A stretch of 64,000 bases of DNA, taken from NCBI RefSeq assembly GCF_900188325.1, contig NZ_FZPD01000003.1, positions 558,001 to 622,000 of the forward strand. The letters run 5' to 3'. Positions 9,171 to 18,097 of the stretch are shown piece by piece. Positions within the stretch are counted from its first letter, which is position 1, and each line of letters starts with the position of its first letter. The DNA comes from Ekhidna lutea. GTDB lineage: Bacteria; Bacteroidota; Bacteroidia; Cytophagales; Cyclobacteriaceae. The position numbers and the translations under genes were made by a program. The notes beneath the pieces are model-generated. The model saw only the letters and a list, made by a program, of their open reading frames with translations. It did no database searches and had not been told where the DNA came from.

Positions 9171-11428
9171 ACGAGGTATTGATATATGTGGCGAAGGTGA
9201 TTGTCATTCAGGCCATCTTCTTTGCTTTCTATCGTCTGGTGCTTAGAAAAACGGCCAGACACATGTATAATCGTGTCTTTTTGCTGGTTTCATTGCTTTC
9301 CAGCTTCCTAATCCCCTTCATGAAAGCTCCGGTAAATGTGCCTGTCGAGGACTGGCACAGCGATGAGGTGTTTTTGTGGGTGCAGGAGTCTGTAAACACG
9401 TTTGAATTGATACCGGCAGCTACTGTTACGGAGGAAGTAAATGTTTCTTTTTGGGATATTTCTCCGTGGATTTATGGGGCTATTGCTTTGTTTTTGATTG
9501 GCCGTTCTTTCATGTATTTAATCCTACTTCAAAAACTCAAAAAACATTCTGAATATGTAAAAAAACAATGGTTTAAACTTTTTAAAACCACACAACCGCG
9601 TCCTTTTAGTTTCTTTTCAAATGTCTTCATCCCGGGAAAACTCTTCGGAGGTCGGGCGTTTGATCAGGTGCTGGCGCATGAGTGTGTGCACGTAAAGCAG
9701 CGTCATTCCATTGACCGGCTGCTGTTGGATTTTCTTGTTTCGCTGTTTTGGTTCAATCCCTTCATTTATTGGTATCGAAACGCACTCATTGAAATCCATG
9801 AATATCAGGCTGATGAAGCGGTCATTCAGAAGTTCAGAGATCCTATCGGGTATCAGGAAATTCTATTCGATCAGCTACAAAATGCCTCTTATTCAGGTTT
9901 GGTGAGTCATTTCAATTTTTCATTAATTAAAAAACGAATTGTAATGATGAACAAACAAAAAACAAAATATAGCTCGTGGAAGTATGCCCTTGGATTGCCA
10001 TTGCTGGCCACCGTAATTTTTGCCTTTTCCACGAAGGAGGCCATCAAACCTATCGAAAAGGTAGGGAATGAATTGGGCCAGATGATGAAACCGGATGCTT
10101 TGTTAGATCTTCCTATTTTCAATGTGCCGGAAGTCGATCAGGACGCTTATACCCCTTCAATCCTGCCATTGAAGCAAACAGACAAGGTAAAGATGACTTC
10201 CGGATTTGGTAAACGCATGCATCCGATTCACAAAGTTGAAAAGATGCACAAGGGGATGGATTTTTCATGTCCAATGGGTACGGAAGTCATTGCTCCAGCA
10301 GATGGGGTGGTGAAGAAGCAAGAGGCTAAAACGGATGGGTATGGCAATCTGATGATTCTGGATCATGGTGGTGCTTATCAGACAAGGTATGGACAGCTCT
10401 CGGAATTCAAGCTGAAGGAAGGTGATCGTGTAAAGAAAGGAGATGTAATCGCGCTTTCAGGAAATAGTGGAACTTCTACTGCTCCGCATCTGCACTATGA
10501 GGTACTCAAGGACGGAGAGCATGTGAATCCAATGTTTTATATCAAGGACTTCAATTTCAAAGCTTCATCAACCGGTGCAAGCGTTTATGAAGCTTCAGAA
10601 AGTGAAGAGCTACTTGCGGAAAGGGAAATGATGCAGGCTGAACGCGAGCTTAGATTAGCTGAGATGGAAATGCAACGAGCTGAAAAAGAAGCTTACAAAA
10701 CGGAAATGTTGCAGGAGAAAGCAGAGATGCTGAAAGAGAAGGAGCTGGCGGCAATGCACAAGGCCAATCTGTTGGCTGAAAAGGAGAAGTTGAAAAAGGA
10801 AAAGGAAAAATTTAAAGCAGAGAAAGAGAAAGCTGCGAAGGAAAAGAACAAGCAAGAAAAGAAGAGTAAAATTAAACGCAAGAATGGAAGTCAGGCTTTT
10901 AGGGTGATCATTGATCCGGGACATGGAGGCAAGGATGCTGGTGCTACCTCTCCATCGGGAGTAAGTGAGGCAGCTCTTTCATTAGCGATTGGTAAAAGGG
11001 TGAGAGATTTGCTTAACAATAACAGACAGGTTGAAGTTATTCTAACGCGAGAGAGCGACGAGTTTTTAAGCTTGGAGAGCAGAGTGGAAAGAACTGAAAA
11101 TGCGGATTTATACATTTCCCTTCATACAGATAACTATGCTGGAGAAGGGAGTTTCATCATGTCCACATTTTTTGAGGGAAACGAATTCACAGAGCGATCC
11201 AATGAAATAGCAAACTTCTTAGCGAGTGAATTTGAAAGTTGTGGCAAAGAAGCCAAAGTCGCGTATTCATATGAGCATTATGTATTGAAAAATGCAAAAT
11301 GTCCAGCAGTGCTTCTTCATTATGGCTTTTTCTCGGATCCTTCGGAGGATGAACATTTAAGCTCAGAGGATGGACAACTTGAAGTAGCACAGCAGGTGGT
11401 TGATGCAATTAAACTTGCGGCAATCTAA
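9167..11428 (+). CDS. BlaR1-like M56 sensor fused to M23 and amidase_3 domains
   Basis: A 753-residue multidomain protein. Residues 1-270 form an M56 membrane metalloprotease with several membrane segments and the zinc motif HECVH (171-175). A further membrane segment near 285 is followed by an M23/LytM domain (343-465) with HKGMD (H361) and HLHYEV (H441, H443). A K/E-rich coiled coil (about 478-572) leads to an N-acetylmuramoyl-L-alanine amidase_3 domain (580-753) with DPGHGG (H586) and SLHTD (H653). Two catalytic positions look changed: the M23 YxHL histidine is Gln410, and the amidase's C-terminal Glu is His718 (LLHYGF). This suggests a peptidoglycan-binding sensor more than a lytic enzyme. 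M23/M56 fusions are known in Bacteroidota; the added amidase is less usual. Confidence 0.88.
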   Translation: MNEVLIYVAKVIVIQAIFFAFYRLVLRKTARHMYNRVFLLVSLLSSFLIPFMKAPVNVPVEDWHSDEVFLWVQESVNTFELIPAATVTEEVNVSFWDISPWIYGAIALFLIGRSFMYLILLQKLKKHSEYVKKQWFKLFKTTQPRPFSFFSNVFIPGKLFGGRAFDQVLAHECVHVKQRHSIDRLLLDFLVSLFWFNPFIYWYRNALIEIHEYQADEAVIQKFRDPIGYQEILFDQLQNASYSGLVSHFNFSLIKKRIVMMNKQKTKYSSWKYALGLPLLATVIFAFSTKEAIKPIEKVGNELGQMMKPDALLDLPIFNVPEVDQDAYTPSILPLKQTDKVKMTSGFGKRMHPIHKVEKMHKGMDFSCPMGTEVIAPADGVVKKQEAKTDGYGNLMILDHGGAYQTRYGQLSEFKLKEGDRVKKGDVIALSGNSGTSTAPHLHYEVLKDGEHVNPMFYIKDFNFKASSTGASVYEASESEELLAEREMMQAERELRLAEMEMQRAEKEAYKTEMLQEKAEMLKEKELAAMHKANLLAEKEKLKKEKEKFKAEKEKAAKEKNKQEKKSKIKRKNGSQAFRVIIDPGHGGKDAGATSPSGVSEAALSLAIGKRVRDLLNNNRQVEVILTRESDEFLSLESRVERTENADLYISLHTDNYAGEGSFIMSTFFEGNEFTERSNEIANFLASEFESCGKEAKVAYSYEHYVLKNAKCPAVLLHYGFFSDPSEDEHLSSEDGQLEVAQQVVDAIKLAAI

Positions 11429-11455
11429 TTGGATTGATATAAGTAATATTCATTG

Positions 11456-11486
11456 AAATCCCGATAGAATCTCTATCGGGATTTTC
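11456..11486. terminator. Bidirectional terminator between the M56 fusion and the MFS gene
   Basis: A perfect 13-bp stem (AAATCCCGATAGA with TCTATCGGGATTT) surrounds a 3-base loop and runs into T on the plus strand. It separates convergent genes and sits 4 bases from the end of the MFS gene. Confidence 0.88.
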
Positions 11487-11489
11487 TTT

Positions 11490-12590
11490 TTATCTATACA
11501 AATACTCAAACAACCCGGTAATCACTTCAGATGCGCCAATATAAATACCCACACCATAGGTTACGTGTCTGACCGACAGATTTTGGATAGCATAAGGCAG
11601 CCCGCCAATATTCATTGTTGTGAATGCAGCTCCGATAATGAGCGCGGAAATGATGGTCACATAGACATTACCTGAAAAAATCAGAATTAGAACACCAAAA
11701 GCTAATACAACGAAGCTGGTAATTAGTACCCGCTGAAGGTTCATATCCGCTATTTTCTTACTAATCAAAAATCCTCCTACAGCACAGATTCCCAAAATGC
11801 TAAATGAAATTACGCTTCCACTTATCTCAAAACCGGCGAAGTTCTGATCAAAGAACTCAGGTAAAAACTCTACAATGAATGCTTTCCCAACACCTAGTAG
11901 CAGTCCGACAACAAGAATTGCTAAATAGGAAGCTACTGATTGATTTTGAACCCGATCATTTTGCATAAGCTCAGATTTGCGCTGCAGCACCTCATCTCTG
12001 GATACCCGATGAAAGATGAATCCGGTCCCCCCAATTAGAATTCCGCCGACAACAAACGTTAGTGTGTCCCCAAAGAAGGTGACTAGCCCTACGACTACAG
12101 GTTCCAGGGCATATAAAAGCTCGGTAACAAGGAATAAAACTCCAACGACTATTGGAAGTTGTTTTGCCGGAGCGAATGCTTCGATCATAGAGTTAGCAGG
12201 GCTAATAAATAAATTCATGCTAATGAGCCAGATCACGATCATGAACGGAATGATTCCGCTTACATCCATGATATTTGAAGTGCCGATTAGTGTAGCCACC
12301 ACCATGAAAACCATGGCCGTAGCTCCAATTCCAACAGTAAAAATGACCATGTATTTGCCATTCTTTTTCATGATCCTGTCAGCTAGCCAGCCAGCAAGTG
12401 GAGGAATAGTTATAAGTATAATAGCTTTTGCGATGATCAGGAAATCAACCAGATGGGTGATCCCCAGATTTTGCATTAATATTGGTTGGTATTCATGATA
12501 GGCAATCCAGCTAATGACTACTGCTGCGTTTAGTGCAGCAAGACTATAGACCTCTTTCCATTTAAGAGATCGGGTATTTTCAGTTGACAT
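11490..12590 (-). CDS. Major facilitator superfamily transporter
   Basis: A 366-residue polytopic inner-membrane protein with about 11-12 hydrophobic helices. The loop after helix 2 carries the MFS signature in AGWLADRIMKKNGKY. A central hydrophilic loop (residues about 200-220, RDEVLQRKSELMQNDR) separates the two halves. It is slightly shorter than typical 12-helix carriers. The arrangement recalls sugar or SUC-like carriers, but no substrate residues can be read. It lies upstream of the DUF3995 and kinase genes in gene order but reads toward the terminator. Confidence 0.8.
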   Translation of the reverse strand: MSTENTRSLKWKEVYSLAALNAAVVISWIAYHEYQPILMQNLGITHLVDFLIIAKAIILITIPPLAGWLADRIMKKNGKYMVIFTVGIGATAMVFMVVATLIGTSNIMDVSGIIPFMIVIWLISMNLFISPANSMIEAFAPAKQLPIVVGVLFLVTELLYALEPVVVGLVTFFGDTLTFVVGGILIGGTGFIFHRVSRDEVLQRKSELMQNDRVQNQSVASYLAILVVGLLLGVGKAFIVEFLPEFFDQNFAGFEISGSVISFSILGICAVGGFLISKKIADMNLQRVLITSFVVLAFGVLILIFSGNVYVTIISALIIGAAFTTMNIGGLPYAIQNLSVRHVTYGVGIYIGASEVITGLFEYLYR

Positions 12591-12670
12591 AAAATTTGCT
12601 CTTTGGTTAATAGATGTAGGTACATACGGAGATTTGTGAGTAGTCAGATTTCCTGCGGGTGTTTGAAAAA

Positions 12671-13087
12671 TTACGTTAATTCAATGATGAAACCAATAAT
12701 GGCTAAACCGAGACAGAGTGGTGAGTACACTAAAGCGTCCTTTTTAGCAAATGGTGTTTTGGTTATTTTTTTAAAAAATCCCACATATCTGAAATCTCCA
12801 ATTGCGCGAAATAGGAAAATCGATGGGATCATCCAGGAAGCGATATTTATAGCCCAGCTTGGGATTTCAAGGATCAAAAGATCAATTTTGATAAGGTAGA
12901 AAACAGCAAAAAACAATAGTCCTATTCCTACTAATGCACTGTCTTTTCTGGTGGGGTTTAGTACAGGTTCATCATTTTCATTGGTTGGAATGACAGAGCG
13001 GAAGCTCCATTCACTACCGAGAGCCCAGCTTATGTGGATTCCTGAAAGAATTAGAAGAATTAAAAACATTATTATACCTGGGATCAT
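12671..13087 (-). CDS. DUF3995 family membrane protein
   Basis: A 138-residue protein with four predicted membrane helices. The pattern of HISWALG in helix 1, LVGIGLLFFAVFYL, and GDFRYVGFF followed by DALVYSPLCLGLA matches the DUF3995 family as I recall it. Function is unknown. It ends 80 bases upstream of the MFS start and begins 2 bases after the stop of the histidine kinase gene, so it is probably co-transcribed with the kinase. Confidence 0.7.
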   Translation of the reverse strand: MIPGIIMFLILLILSGIHISWALGSEWSFRSVIPTNENDEPVLNPTRKDSALVGIGLLFFAVFYLIKIDLLILEIPSWAINIASWMIPSIFLFRAIGDFRYVGFFKKITKTPFAKKDALVYSPLCLGLAIIGFIIELT

Positions 13088-13089
13088 CG

Positions 13090-14892
13090 CTAGTAATTCA
13101 TGTACTTCATCAACACTTGCTTGAGTGTTTCTGATTTTATGGGCTTCAAAATGTAATCGCTCATTCCTGCTTCACTACATTCCTCCATGCTATTCTTCAT
13201 AGCATTTGCCGTAAGTGCAATTATGATAGGTTTTTGATTTTCAGTTTCATATACACTTGATATCTGTCTTGATGCTTCAAACCCACTAATGTCAGGCATT
13301 TGTAAGTCCATTAGTATAATGTCATAAAATTGCTTGCTTGCTTTTTGAACTCCTTCGGTACCATTTATTGCCATTTCAATATGAGTTATACCAAGTGTTT
13401 TTAGCATTTTCTGAGCGACAAGTCGGTTGATTTCTACATCTTCTACAATCAGAATTTTGAGATCGCTCAAACCTGGCACTACAATCTTTTCAAAACCTTC
13501 CAGGTCTTCCTTTTTAGCTACTCCTAAAGGAAGAATGAATGAAAATTCAGAACCTTTTTGCGGTTCTGATTTAAAATCTATAGTACCCCCCATCAATCGA
13601 ACGAGCTTATCTACAATAGGCAGTCCTAGCCCCGTACCTTCATAGTCAGCCTCTTCAGATGACTTGTAGAAAGTTTCAAACAAGTGAGCCTGTTTGTCTA
13701 AGGAGATACCGGTTCCAGTGTCTTTAATGGAAAATTTCACTGAAACAACGTCTCCGGCCTGACCAACCACCGAAATAGAAATAGTGATACTACCCTTTAT
13801 GGTAAACTTGATTGCATTGTTAAGCAGGTTAACGAGCACCTGTCTGATTCTCGGCAGATCTCCGCTCAGATATTCAGGCAGTAGGTCATCAACTTCCAGA
13901 TGCAGTTTAACATCAGGATTGACATTAATTTTTTTCTCAAAAACCCTCCAAAGCGCATTGAATTCCTTTTGAGATGAAAAGGAGCTCATGTGTAATTCCA
14001 ATTTACCAGCTTCAATAATGGTAATATCTAAAACGTTGCTGATTAGTCCATGTAGAATATTACTACTGTATCCCAGGCTCTCCACCAGCTCTTGCTGCTC
14101 TTTGTTGAGATCAGTTTTGGTGAGCAATTCCGTCATACCCACAATCCCGTTTAGCGGGGTGCGCATTTCGTGTGAGATGGTTGCTAAAAAAGTTGTTTTA
14201 GCCTGATCAGCAGATTCTGCCTTAAGTTTTTCCTTTTCGAGCTCTTTGTTATTTTTTCTTAAAAGCCTTCGGTCATCAATGTAGGTTCGTTTGAAAATAA
14301 ACAAGCAAATCCCCATAATCACCAATGATGTTAAAGTAGAAATTGCTATATCCTGAATAAGCAGCTCTTCGCTTAAATAGGGTGCCGGTGCGTCCGGGTA
14401 CTTAATTTCATACAAAATCAACCCCAGGACCATCCCAAAGGTGACAATAATGAAAACGAGGTAATCCTTTAGTGGTAAAACCAAAAGACCGGATAGATAG
14501 ACCAATCCTAGAAAAGTAGGGATTGCTGCTTTAAGACCACCGGAAGGGAACCAGGATATGCCAATCAGTAGAAGCGCCAAATAGTAATAGGTAAGGGAAA
14601 GTTTTCTAAATCCGATTCCTTTTTTCTGAAGTATGTACAGTACCAGATAAATGAAAATACCCGTGGTATATACTGTTTGTACAAAATACTCATAGCCAAT
14701 AATGAAGCCGTAGACACTCCAAAACAAGAATACTGACACTGTCAGTATAAGAATAATTTCGAATAACCGAAGCTCAATCTTAAGAGAACGGTCGGTAGTA
14801 GGTAAAATATGTTTGATATGAAAACTCAATAGCTGGCACTCACTGTATAGTGAATTTAAGCTAATAAGAGGAGAAATCAGCAGCATCATCAT
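13090..14892 (-). CDS. Hybrid sensor histidine kinase/response regulator
   Basis: A 600-residue membrane-bound hybrid kinase. The N-terminal ~200 residues hold about six hydrophobic segments without a periplasmic sensor domain. A short coiled coil (KNNKELEKEKLKAES) leads to the HisKA phospho-acceptor SHEMRTPLNGIVG near residue 240. The HATPase_c domain has VNLLNNAIKFT, KDTGTGI and GTGLGLPIV. The C-terminal receiver domain (from about 470) has paired acidic residues in LIVEDVEINR and the phospho-Asp in ILMDLQMPDISG near 527. There is no output domain or adjacent regulator. The exact start among several early Met codons is uncertain. Ligand unknown. Confidence 0.9.
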   Translation of the reverse strand: MMMLLISPLISLNSLYSECQLLSFHIKHILPTTDRSLKIELRLFEIILILTVSVFLFWSVYGFIIGYEYFVQTVYTTGIFIYLVLYILQKKGIGFRKLSLTYYYLALLLIGISWFPSGGLKAAIPTFLGLVYLSGLLVLPLKDYLVFIIVTFGMVLGLILYEIKYPDAPAPYLSEELLIQDIAISTLTSLVIMGICLFIFKRTYIDDRRLLRKNNKELEKEKLKAESADQAKTTFLATISHEMRTPLNGIVGMTELLTKTDLNKEQQELVESLGYSSNILHGLISNVLDITIIEAGKLELHMSSFSSQKEFNALWRVFEKKINVNPDVKLHLEVDDLLPEYLSGDLPRIRQVLVNLLNNAIKFTIKGSITISISVVGQAGDVVSVKFSIKDTGTGISLDKQAHLFETFYKSSEEADYEGTGLGLPIVDKLVRLMGGTIDFKSEPQKGSEFSFILPLGVAKKEDLEGFEKIVVPGLSDLKILIVEDVEINRLVAQKMLKTLGITHIEMAINGTEGVQKASKQFYDIILMDLQMPDISGFEASRQISSVYETENQKPIIIALTANAMKNSMEECSEAGMSDYILKPIKSETLKQVLMKYMNY

Positions 14893-14979
14893 TCCGAATA
14901 AATACTGAAAGCCGTCTGGGTAGTATTGTGGAAGATTTTTTACCCAAATATTGCGATAGCGCTCAGGAGGGCGGCTCGG

Positions 14980-14987
14980 TAGCTTTG
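14980..14987 (+). promoter_or_regulatory. Bacteroidota -7 element upstream of a small exported protein
   Basis: TAGCTTTG matches TAnnTTTG and ends 19 bases before the ATG at 15007. A -33 TTG is present only at a long spacing, so support is moderate. Confidence 0.45.
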
Positions 14988-15006
14988 AAGTATAAAATTC
15001 ACTTCT

Positions 15007-15591
15007 ATGAGCTATTTGAAATATACACTGCTCGCTTTTGGCATTTTCACCTTACTAGAGGCCAGGACTCAGTCATATGTGACTGTAAATCTTGAGGAGG
15101 AATACCTCTTTCTTGTGGAGGAGTGGGATGAAATTTCAGAAGGACTTTCCACTTATTATGGGTTGTCTGCATTTTGTACAAATGAGGAATACAGAACTCA
15201 AGTTCTAGATATTTTAGACATGGTTCACTACTACGATTCAATCGTTCTGGATGTTTTAAAAGATCCTACTACTGAGATTCAAATCAGCTCCCGAAAGTAT
15301 GGGAAAATGATGGATGAACTTTTTGCCTTTAGCGATGAGCACTCGAAAGCAGAGTTTATCTCTTTTATGCGAAAATTTTGTGTTGAGCGAAATAACCTTG
15401 AAAAAGACAAGGATGCATTAAAACATGAAGTTGGCATGTATTCATATGATGGCCAAATTTTGTTGATTGAAACCGATCTGAATAAATACATGAAAAGAAT
15501 GGCCAAAGGTGTTGAGTCAATTAATGAGTATGTGCAGGAGTTAGCACCTAGCACTCTTGAGCCTGTTGATGTGGTAGTCAACTATGATTAA
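15007..15591 (+). CDS. Exported protein of unknown function
   Basis: A 194-residue protein starting MSYLKYTLLAFGIFTLLEARTQ, a signal peptide with a likely cut near residue 22. The mature part is helical and acidic. It has one visible Cys pair separated by most of the protein (AFCTNEEY and KFCVERN). I recognise no family. It is read against the divergent histidine kinase and its last 4 bases overlap the end of the convergent APC transporter gene. Confidence 0.75.
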   Translation: MSYLKYTLLAFGIFTLLEARTQSYVTVNLEEEYLFLVEEWDEISEGLSTYYGLSAFCTNEEYRTQVLDILDMVHYYDSIVLDVLKDPTTEIQISSRKYGKMMDELFAFSDEHSKAEFISFMRKFCVERNNLEKDKDALKHEVGMYSYDGQILLIETDLNKYMKRMAKGVESINEYVQELAPSTLEPVDVVVNYD

Positions 15592-16895
15592 TCCTCGACC
15601 CTGTTTTTAGATGTTTTTATGAAGGCATAAACCGGCAGGCCAAGTAGGATGAGGATGAATCCCCAAAACACCACTTCTTGCCCGGACCCGATCACTGCTC
15701 CAACTGCAAATACAAAGGCAATCCCTGAAAGAATGGTCTGCCGGAGAAGTGGCTTCCCCCTCACACCATCACGATGAAGCTTAACGATCAAGGCTACAGA
15801 GGTATACAGATAAGCCAATAAAGCTGTGATACTAGCCAGGAGTAAAGCAAATTTGAAAGCTTCTACCAGCCCCTTCGTATAGTTCATGATCATTAGCAGG
15901 GAGATCAACACGGTAGATAGCACCAGACTCCCTACCGGTGCATTGTTCTTGTTTGTTCGCTTAAAGGCAGCTGGAAATAGATGGTCTTTTGCAGCAACTG
16001 CAGGCACTTGTCCCTGGATGAGAATCCATCCATTTAGTGCACCCAGTGTTGAAAAAACTGCTCCGGCTGCCACCAGCCATTCTCCCGTTTGACCCCAAAG
16101 CATTTTAGCGGCATCTGCAAAAGGTGCAGTAGAGTTCGCTAGCGTTTCAACGCTTAAGAGCCCGATCAATACAGAGGTGCTTATGAGGTAGATAACGATC
16201 ACTGTGATAAGCCCAATGATTGTCGCCTTTCTTACTGTTTTATCTGGCTCAATGATATCTTCGGCAGGTACCGCCGCACTCTCCAGGCCCATGTAGGAGA
16301 AAATGGTAAAAGCTGTACAGGCAGCTATAGCTTCAAAGTTGGTTGCTATGCCTGTGTTAAAGGGTTTGAAGTTGCTCCACTCGATAAAAAACAGCCCGAT
16401 TAAACTGATGGCAATCAGCGGCAAAATCTTCAATACGGTCGTGATCAATTGAAAAATACCCGCCTCACGAATGCCTCGCGCATTCAACCATACTAAGCTC
16501 CATACAATAGCAAGTCCAAGTACCACAGATGCAATTGGGCTTTCTTTCAAAATGGGAAAGAATACACCCAGATAACCTACAAGTGCTATGGCTATTGTAG
16601 CATTTGTTGCCCAGATCGATATCCAATAGCCCCATGCTACCTGAAAACCGGCAAAATCACCTAGTCCGGCACGGGAATAGGTATATGGTCCGCCACTCTT
16701 ACCGGGAACTACTTTCGAGAATTTGATAAAGACCTGCGCCAAGAAATAGGCCCCAAAACCAGATATTAGCCAACCAATCAAGCTGATGCTTCCATATGTT
16801 GCAAGAACAGCTGGAGCTAAAAAAATACCTGCACCGATGGAATTTCCTACAACAAGCGAGGTGCTGGTCCATAATCCAAGTTTTTGCTTACTCAA
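15588..16895 (-). CDS. APC-family amino acid/amine permease
   Basis: A 435-residue inner-membrane transporter with 12 predicted helices. It has the APC helix-1 motif GNSIGAGIFLAPAVLA, the helix-2/3 region GGPYTYSRAGLGDFAGF, and the helix-6 stretch ACTAFTIFSYMGLESAAVPAED. These are the LeuT-fold substrate-binding segments of amino acid-polyamine-organocation carriers. It stands divergent to the Rieske oxygenase gene with only 45 bases between starts, so the two may be co-regulated and the carrier may import that enzyme's substrate. Exact substrate unknown. Confidence 0.88.
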   Translation of the reverse strand: MSKQKLGLWTSTSLVVGNSIGAGIFLAPAVLATYGSISLIGWLISGFGAYFLAQVFIKFSKVVPGKSGGPYTYSRAGLGDFAGFQVAWGYWISIWATNATIAIALVGYLGVFFPILKESPIASVVLGLAIVWSLVWLNARGIREAGIFQLITTVLKILPLIAISLIGLFFIEWSNFKPFNTGIATNFEAIAACTAFTIFSYMGLESAAVPAEDIIEPDKTVRKATIIGLITVIVIYLISTSVLIGLLSVETLANSTAPFADAAKMLWGQTGEWLVAAGAVFSTLGALNGWILIQGQVPAVAAKDHLFPAAFKRTNKNNAPVGSLVLSTVLISLLMIMNYTKGLVEAFKFALLLASITALLAYLYTSVALIVKLHRDGVRGKPLLRQTILSGIAFVFAVGAVIGSGQEVVFWGFILILLGLPVYAFIKTSKNRVED

Positions 16896-16906
16896 TTGAG
16901 GTTGGT

Positions 16907-16935
16907 TTTGTACAATTGGAAATAGCGTAGATTTG
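16907..16935 (+). promoter_or_regulatory. Promoter of the Rieske oxygenase gene
   Basis: TTTG at 16907-16910 and TAGATTTG at 16928-16935 are separated by 17 bases, close to the Bacteroidota consensus. The -7 box ends only 5 bases before the ATG, so the mRNA would start at or next to the start codon. Confidence 0.6.
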
Positions 16936-16940
16936 AATGC

Positions 16941-18035
16941 ATGAGTACTCCTTCACAATATAGGGTGAATTCCGCAATTGATAGCGCTGAGACACTGCCG
17001 GCATCTTTTTATAATGATCAGCAGACATTTGATTTATTAAAAGAAAAAGTGTTTTACGCCTCATGGCAATATGTGGGTGATAAGACGCTGGTTAAGCTGA
17101 ATGAAGAAGTATACCCATTCATTTTAATGGATGGATATCTCACAGAACCTTTGTTGCTGACTCGAGATGAGCAAGGAGAGATTCATTGCCTGAGTAATGT
17201 ATGCACTCACAGAGCCAATCTGGTAGCTGAAAACCCGGCCAAAACAAAGCGACTGCAATGTAGATATCACGGACGGAAGTTTGCTTTAAATGGTAAATTT
17301 CAATCCATGCCAGAGTTTAAGCAGGCCAAGGACTTCCCACGCCCATGTGACGATTTGCATAAATTTCTCACCGCTGAGTGGGGCCCGCTCTTGTTTGCTA
17401 AACTGGGCGGGGAGATTGATTTCTCCCGAATGCTTGATGAGATGAACCAAAAGGTTGGATTTATTCCATCAGATGAATTGGTTTATTCAGATGCCCTCTC
17501 AAAAGAATACCTGGTAAACGCGCATTGGGCGCTTTACTGCGATAATTACCTGGAAGGGTTTCACATCCCATTTGTTCATGAAGATCTCAATCAGGTTTTG
17601 GATTACTCCACCTATGAAGTGCAGGTAGAAGATCATTATGTATTGCAGGTTGGCTATGGCGATGAAGCCTCTGATTGCTTTGATTTACCTGAAGGTCACC
17701 CTGATGAAGGTAAAATGATCGCGGCGTACTATTACTGGATTTACCCCAACCTCATGTTGAATTTCTATCCCTGGGGACTTTCAGTCAATATTGTTCGACC
17801 GCTCTCGATGAATCAGACCAAAGTTTCATTTCGCACATACATTCTGGATGAATCGAAGCTGCATAGTGGGGCCGGTGCATTGCTGGATAAAGTGGAAAGA
17901 GAAGATGAGGCTGTAGTGGAATCCGTCCATAAAGGACTGAAATCAAAATATTATCCTGGGGGTCGATTTTCTCCTTCACGTGAACAGGGAGTTCATTATT
18001 TCCATCAGCTGCTAGCGGCTTCCTTGAACAAATGA
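16941..18035 (+). CDS. Rieske non-heme iron oxygenase, alpha subunit
   Basis: A 364-residue ring-hydroxylating-type oxygenase. The Rieske 2Fe-2S ligands are in SNVCTHRANL and, 17 residues on, CRYHGRKF. The catalytic domain has the mononuclear iron site in ALYCDNYLEGFHIPFVHEDL (Asp, His, His) and a later acidic ligand. The overall look is that of the choline monooxygenase/carnitine-type group that hydroxylates quaternary amines, but the substrate is not fixed by sequence. A reductase partner is not adjacent. It is divergent from an APC permease and followed by TerC. Confidence 0.9.
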   Translation: MSTPSQYRVNSAIDSAETLPASFYNDQQTFDLLKEKVFYASWQYVGDKTLVKLNEEVYPFILMDGYLTEPLLLTRDEQGEIHCLSNVCTHRANLVAENPAKTKRLQCRYHGRKFALNGKFQSMPEFKQAKDFPRPCDDLHKFLTAEWGPLLFAKLGGEIDFSRMLDEMNQKVGFIPSDELVYSDALSKEYLVNAHWALYCDNYLEGFHIPFVHEDLNQVLDYSTYEVQVEDHYVLQVGYGDEASDCFDLPEGHPDEGKMIAAYYYWIYPNLMLNFYPWGLSVNIVRPLSMNQTKVSFRTYILDESKLHSGAGALLDKVEREDEAVVESVHKGLKSKYYPGGRFSPSREQGVHYFHQLLAASLNK

Positions 18036-18048
18036 GTCATCCATAATT

Positions 18049-18078
18049 TTTGACTCCATCCATACTTGCTTAGGTTTG
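18049..18078 (+). promoter_or_regulatory. Promoter of the TerC-family gene
   Basis: TTTG (18049-18052) and TAGGTTTG (18071-18078) are spaced by 18 bases, a good match to the Bacteroidota consensus. The -7 box ends 19 bases before the ATG at 18098. Confidence 0.65.
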
Positions 18079-18097
18079 CCTCGCTAAATTTTACGCT

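Noticed and set aside
10655-10924. Open frames rich in Phe, Leu and Ser on the minus strand
   Set aside because: They are antisense to the K/E-rich coiled coil of the M56 fusion gene, where AAG/GAA codons read as CTT/TTC on the other strand.
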